A model generated the notes under the pieces. That model was not told the DNA's origin, did no database searches, and saw only the letters and a list, made by a program, of their open reading frames with translations. From contig JALVMZ010000091.1 of NCBI GenBank assembly GCA_027032655.1, forward strand, positions 1 through 6,889: a DNA stretch of 6,889 bases, written 5' to 3'. Every line of letters begins with the position of its first letter. Position 1 is the first letter of the stretch. This document shows positions 6,302-6,889 of the stretch, piece by piece. Source of the DNA: Desulfobacteraceae bacterium (GTDB taxonomy: Bacteria > Desulfobacterota > DSM-4660 > Desulfatiglandales > JALVMZ01). The position numbers and the translations under genes were made by a program.

Positions 6302-6889
6302 GACAGACCTTTATTTATAGGATTACTCACTATAAAAATCTTCCTTTTATACTTAAAAATGGTATTCATTGCCCTAACTCTGAAATTCAGGATTCGGATT
6401 TTATTCCAATAGGATTTCCTTCTCTGATAAATATGAGAAACGATAGAGAGGTCACTGTTGCCCCTTATGGCACACTTGCAGATTATGTTCCTTTTTATTT
6501 TACGGTAAAATCTCCGATGCTTTATGTAATAACAATGGGTAATGACCCTGAGGTTATAAAAACCCCAGTAGATGAGGTAATATATATCGTAAGTTCTGTG
6601 GAGAAACTTGAGGAACTCAAGATTAAGTATGTTTTTACGGATAGGCATGCAAAACTGAGTTATGCAAGATTCTACAATCAATATAAAGACTTAAATAAAC
6701 TTGACTGGGATATTATTTTGAGCGATAAATGGGGTAGGCAATATGGAATAGAGCGGAAAGAGATAAAGCAAGCAGAATGTCTTATTTATCAAAAATTACC
6801 AACTGAAGGCATAATTGAATTTGGATGTAAGACAGAAGTAATATATAATATCATAAGCAAAATTTTATTTAAGAATCATTCACCTATTC
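6298..6889 (+). CDS. darT: DarT-like DNA ADP-ribosyltransferase toxin (DUF4433), 3' end outside window
   Basis: Open from ATG 6298 to the window edge, 197 codons with no stop; a TGA at 6292-6294 makes 6298 the first possible ATG. DarT landmarks occur in order: IYRITHYKNLPFILKNGI at 6-23 (His11 in the conserved first strand), Arg47/Arg50 before a VTVAPYGTLADYVPFYF segment at 52-68, KSPMLYVI at 71-78, IVSSVEKL at 97-104, FTDRHA at 113-118, ARFYN at 123-127, LDWDII at 135-140, and KQAECLIY at 157-164. The Glu of KQAE is residue 160, matching the catalytic Glu160 described for DarT; Arg47 or Arg50 would be the NAD+-binding arginine (Arg51 in the Thermus enzyme). DarT attaches ADP-ribose from NAD+ to thymine or guanine bases in single-stranded DNA, blocks replication, and is countered by the macrodomain protein DarG; DarTG protects against phage. 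Few residues should be missing (family about 200-230). darG is expected just downstream, out of view. Lies 16 bp after the metallopeptidase, with no strong ribosome site (GATGAG at 6290-6295 at best). Confidence 0.9.
   Translation, partial: MRQTFIYRITHYKNLPFILKNGIHCPNSEIQDSDFIPIGFPSLINMRNDREVTVAPYGTLADYVPFYFTVKSPMLYVITMGNDPEVIKTPVDEVIYIVSSVEKLEELKIKYVFTDRHAKLSYARFYNQYKDLNKLDWDIILSDKWGRQYGIERKEIKQAECLIYQKLPTEGIIEFGCKTEVIYNIISKILFKNHSPI

Noticed and set aside
6274..6681. Minus-strand 135-codon ORF at the right end
   Set aside because: It lies antisense to the DarT frame, has no recognisable domain, and its composition (many Ile, Tyr, Lys, Arg) is what the complement of AT-rich coding DNA gives. 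DarT explains these bases.

Overview
The window is a tightly packed, single-direction (+ strand) bacterial anti-phage defence cluster with almost no intergenic DNA. The longest gap between real genes is 16 bp, so no stretch over 300 bp lacks a gene. Genes 1 and 2 and the right end are AT-rich (about 30-33% GC in hand-counted 60-base lines). The central hsdR gene is clearly richer (about 43-50% in the lines counted). Starts are ATG with Shine-Dalgarno-like sites and the standard bacterial code fits. Host lineage cannot be fixed from this sequence; a low-to-moderate-GC bacterium with a horizontally assembled defence island is the safe statement.

Layout: (1) 1-987, a SIR2-family NADase-type protein whose N-terminus lies off the left edge. 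(2) 971-3052, a HerA-family hexameric ATPase overlapping gene 1 by 17 bp; together these form a SIR2-HerA (Nezha-like) defence pair. (3) 3055-5979, a full-length type I restriction endonuclease subunit R (HsdR), 2 bp after herA. (4) 5979-6281, a 100-residue YgjP/DUF45-type zinc metallopeptidase, overlapping the hsdR stop by one base. (5) 6298-6889+, a DarT-type DNA ADP-ribosyltransferase toxin (DUF4433) that runs off the right edge. It is easy to miss because it has no stop inside the window, but it carries the family signatures including a Glu at residue 160.

The overlaps and near-zero spacings suggest one polycistronic unit joining three different defence principles: NAD+ depletion (SIR2-HerA), DNA restriction (HsdR) and ADP-ribosylation of DNA bases (DarT). 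hsdM/hsdS and the DarG antitoxin are not in the window; I infer they lie upstream and downstream respectively. The most unusual points are the SIR2-HerA pair apparently embedded in a type I R-M/DarT operon, a sharp composition change at the herA/hsdR junction and another near the 3' end of hsdR, and a seven-codon mini-ORF that links the metallopeptidase stop to the darT start through two ATGA overlaps.
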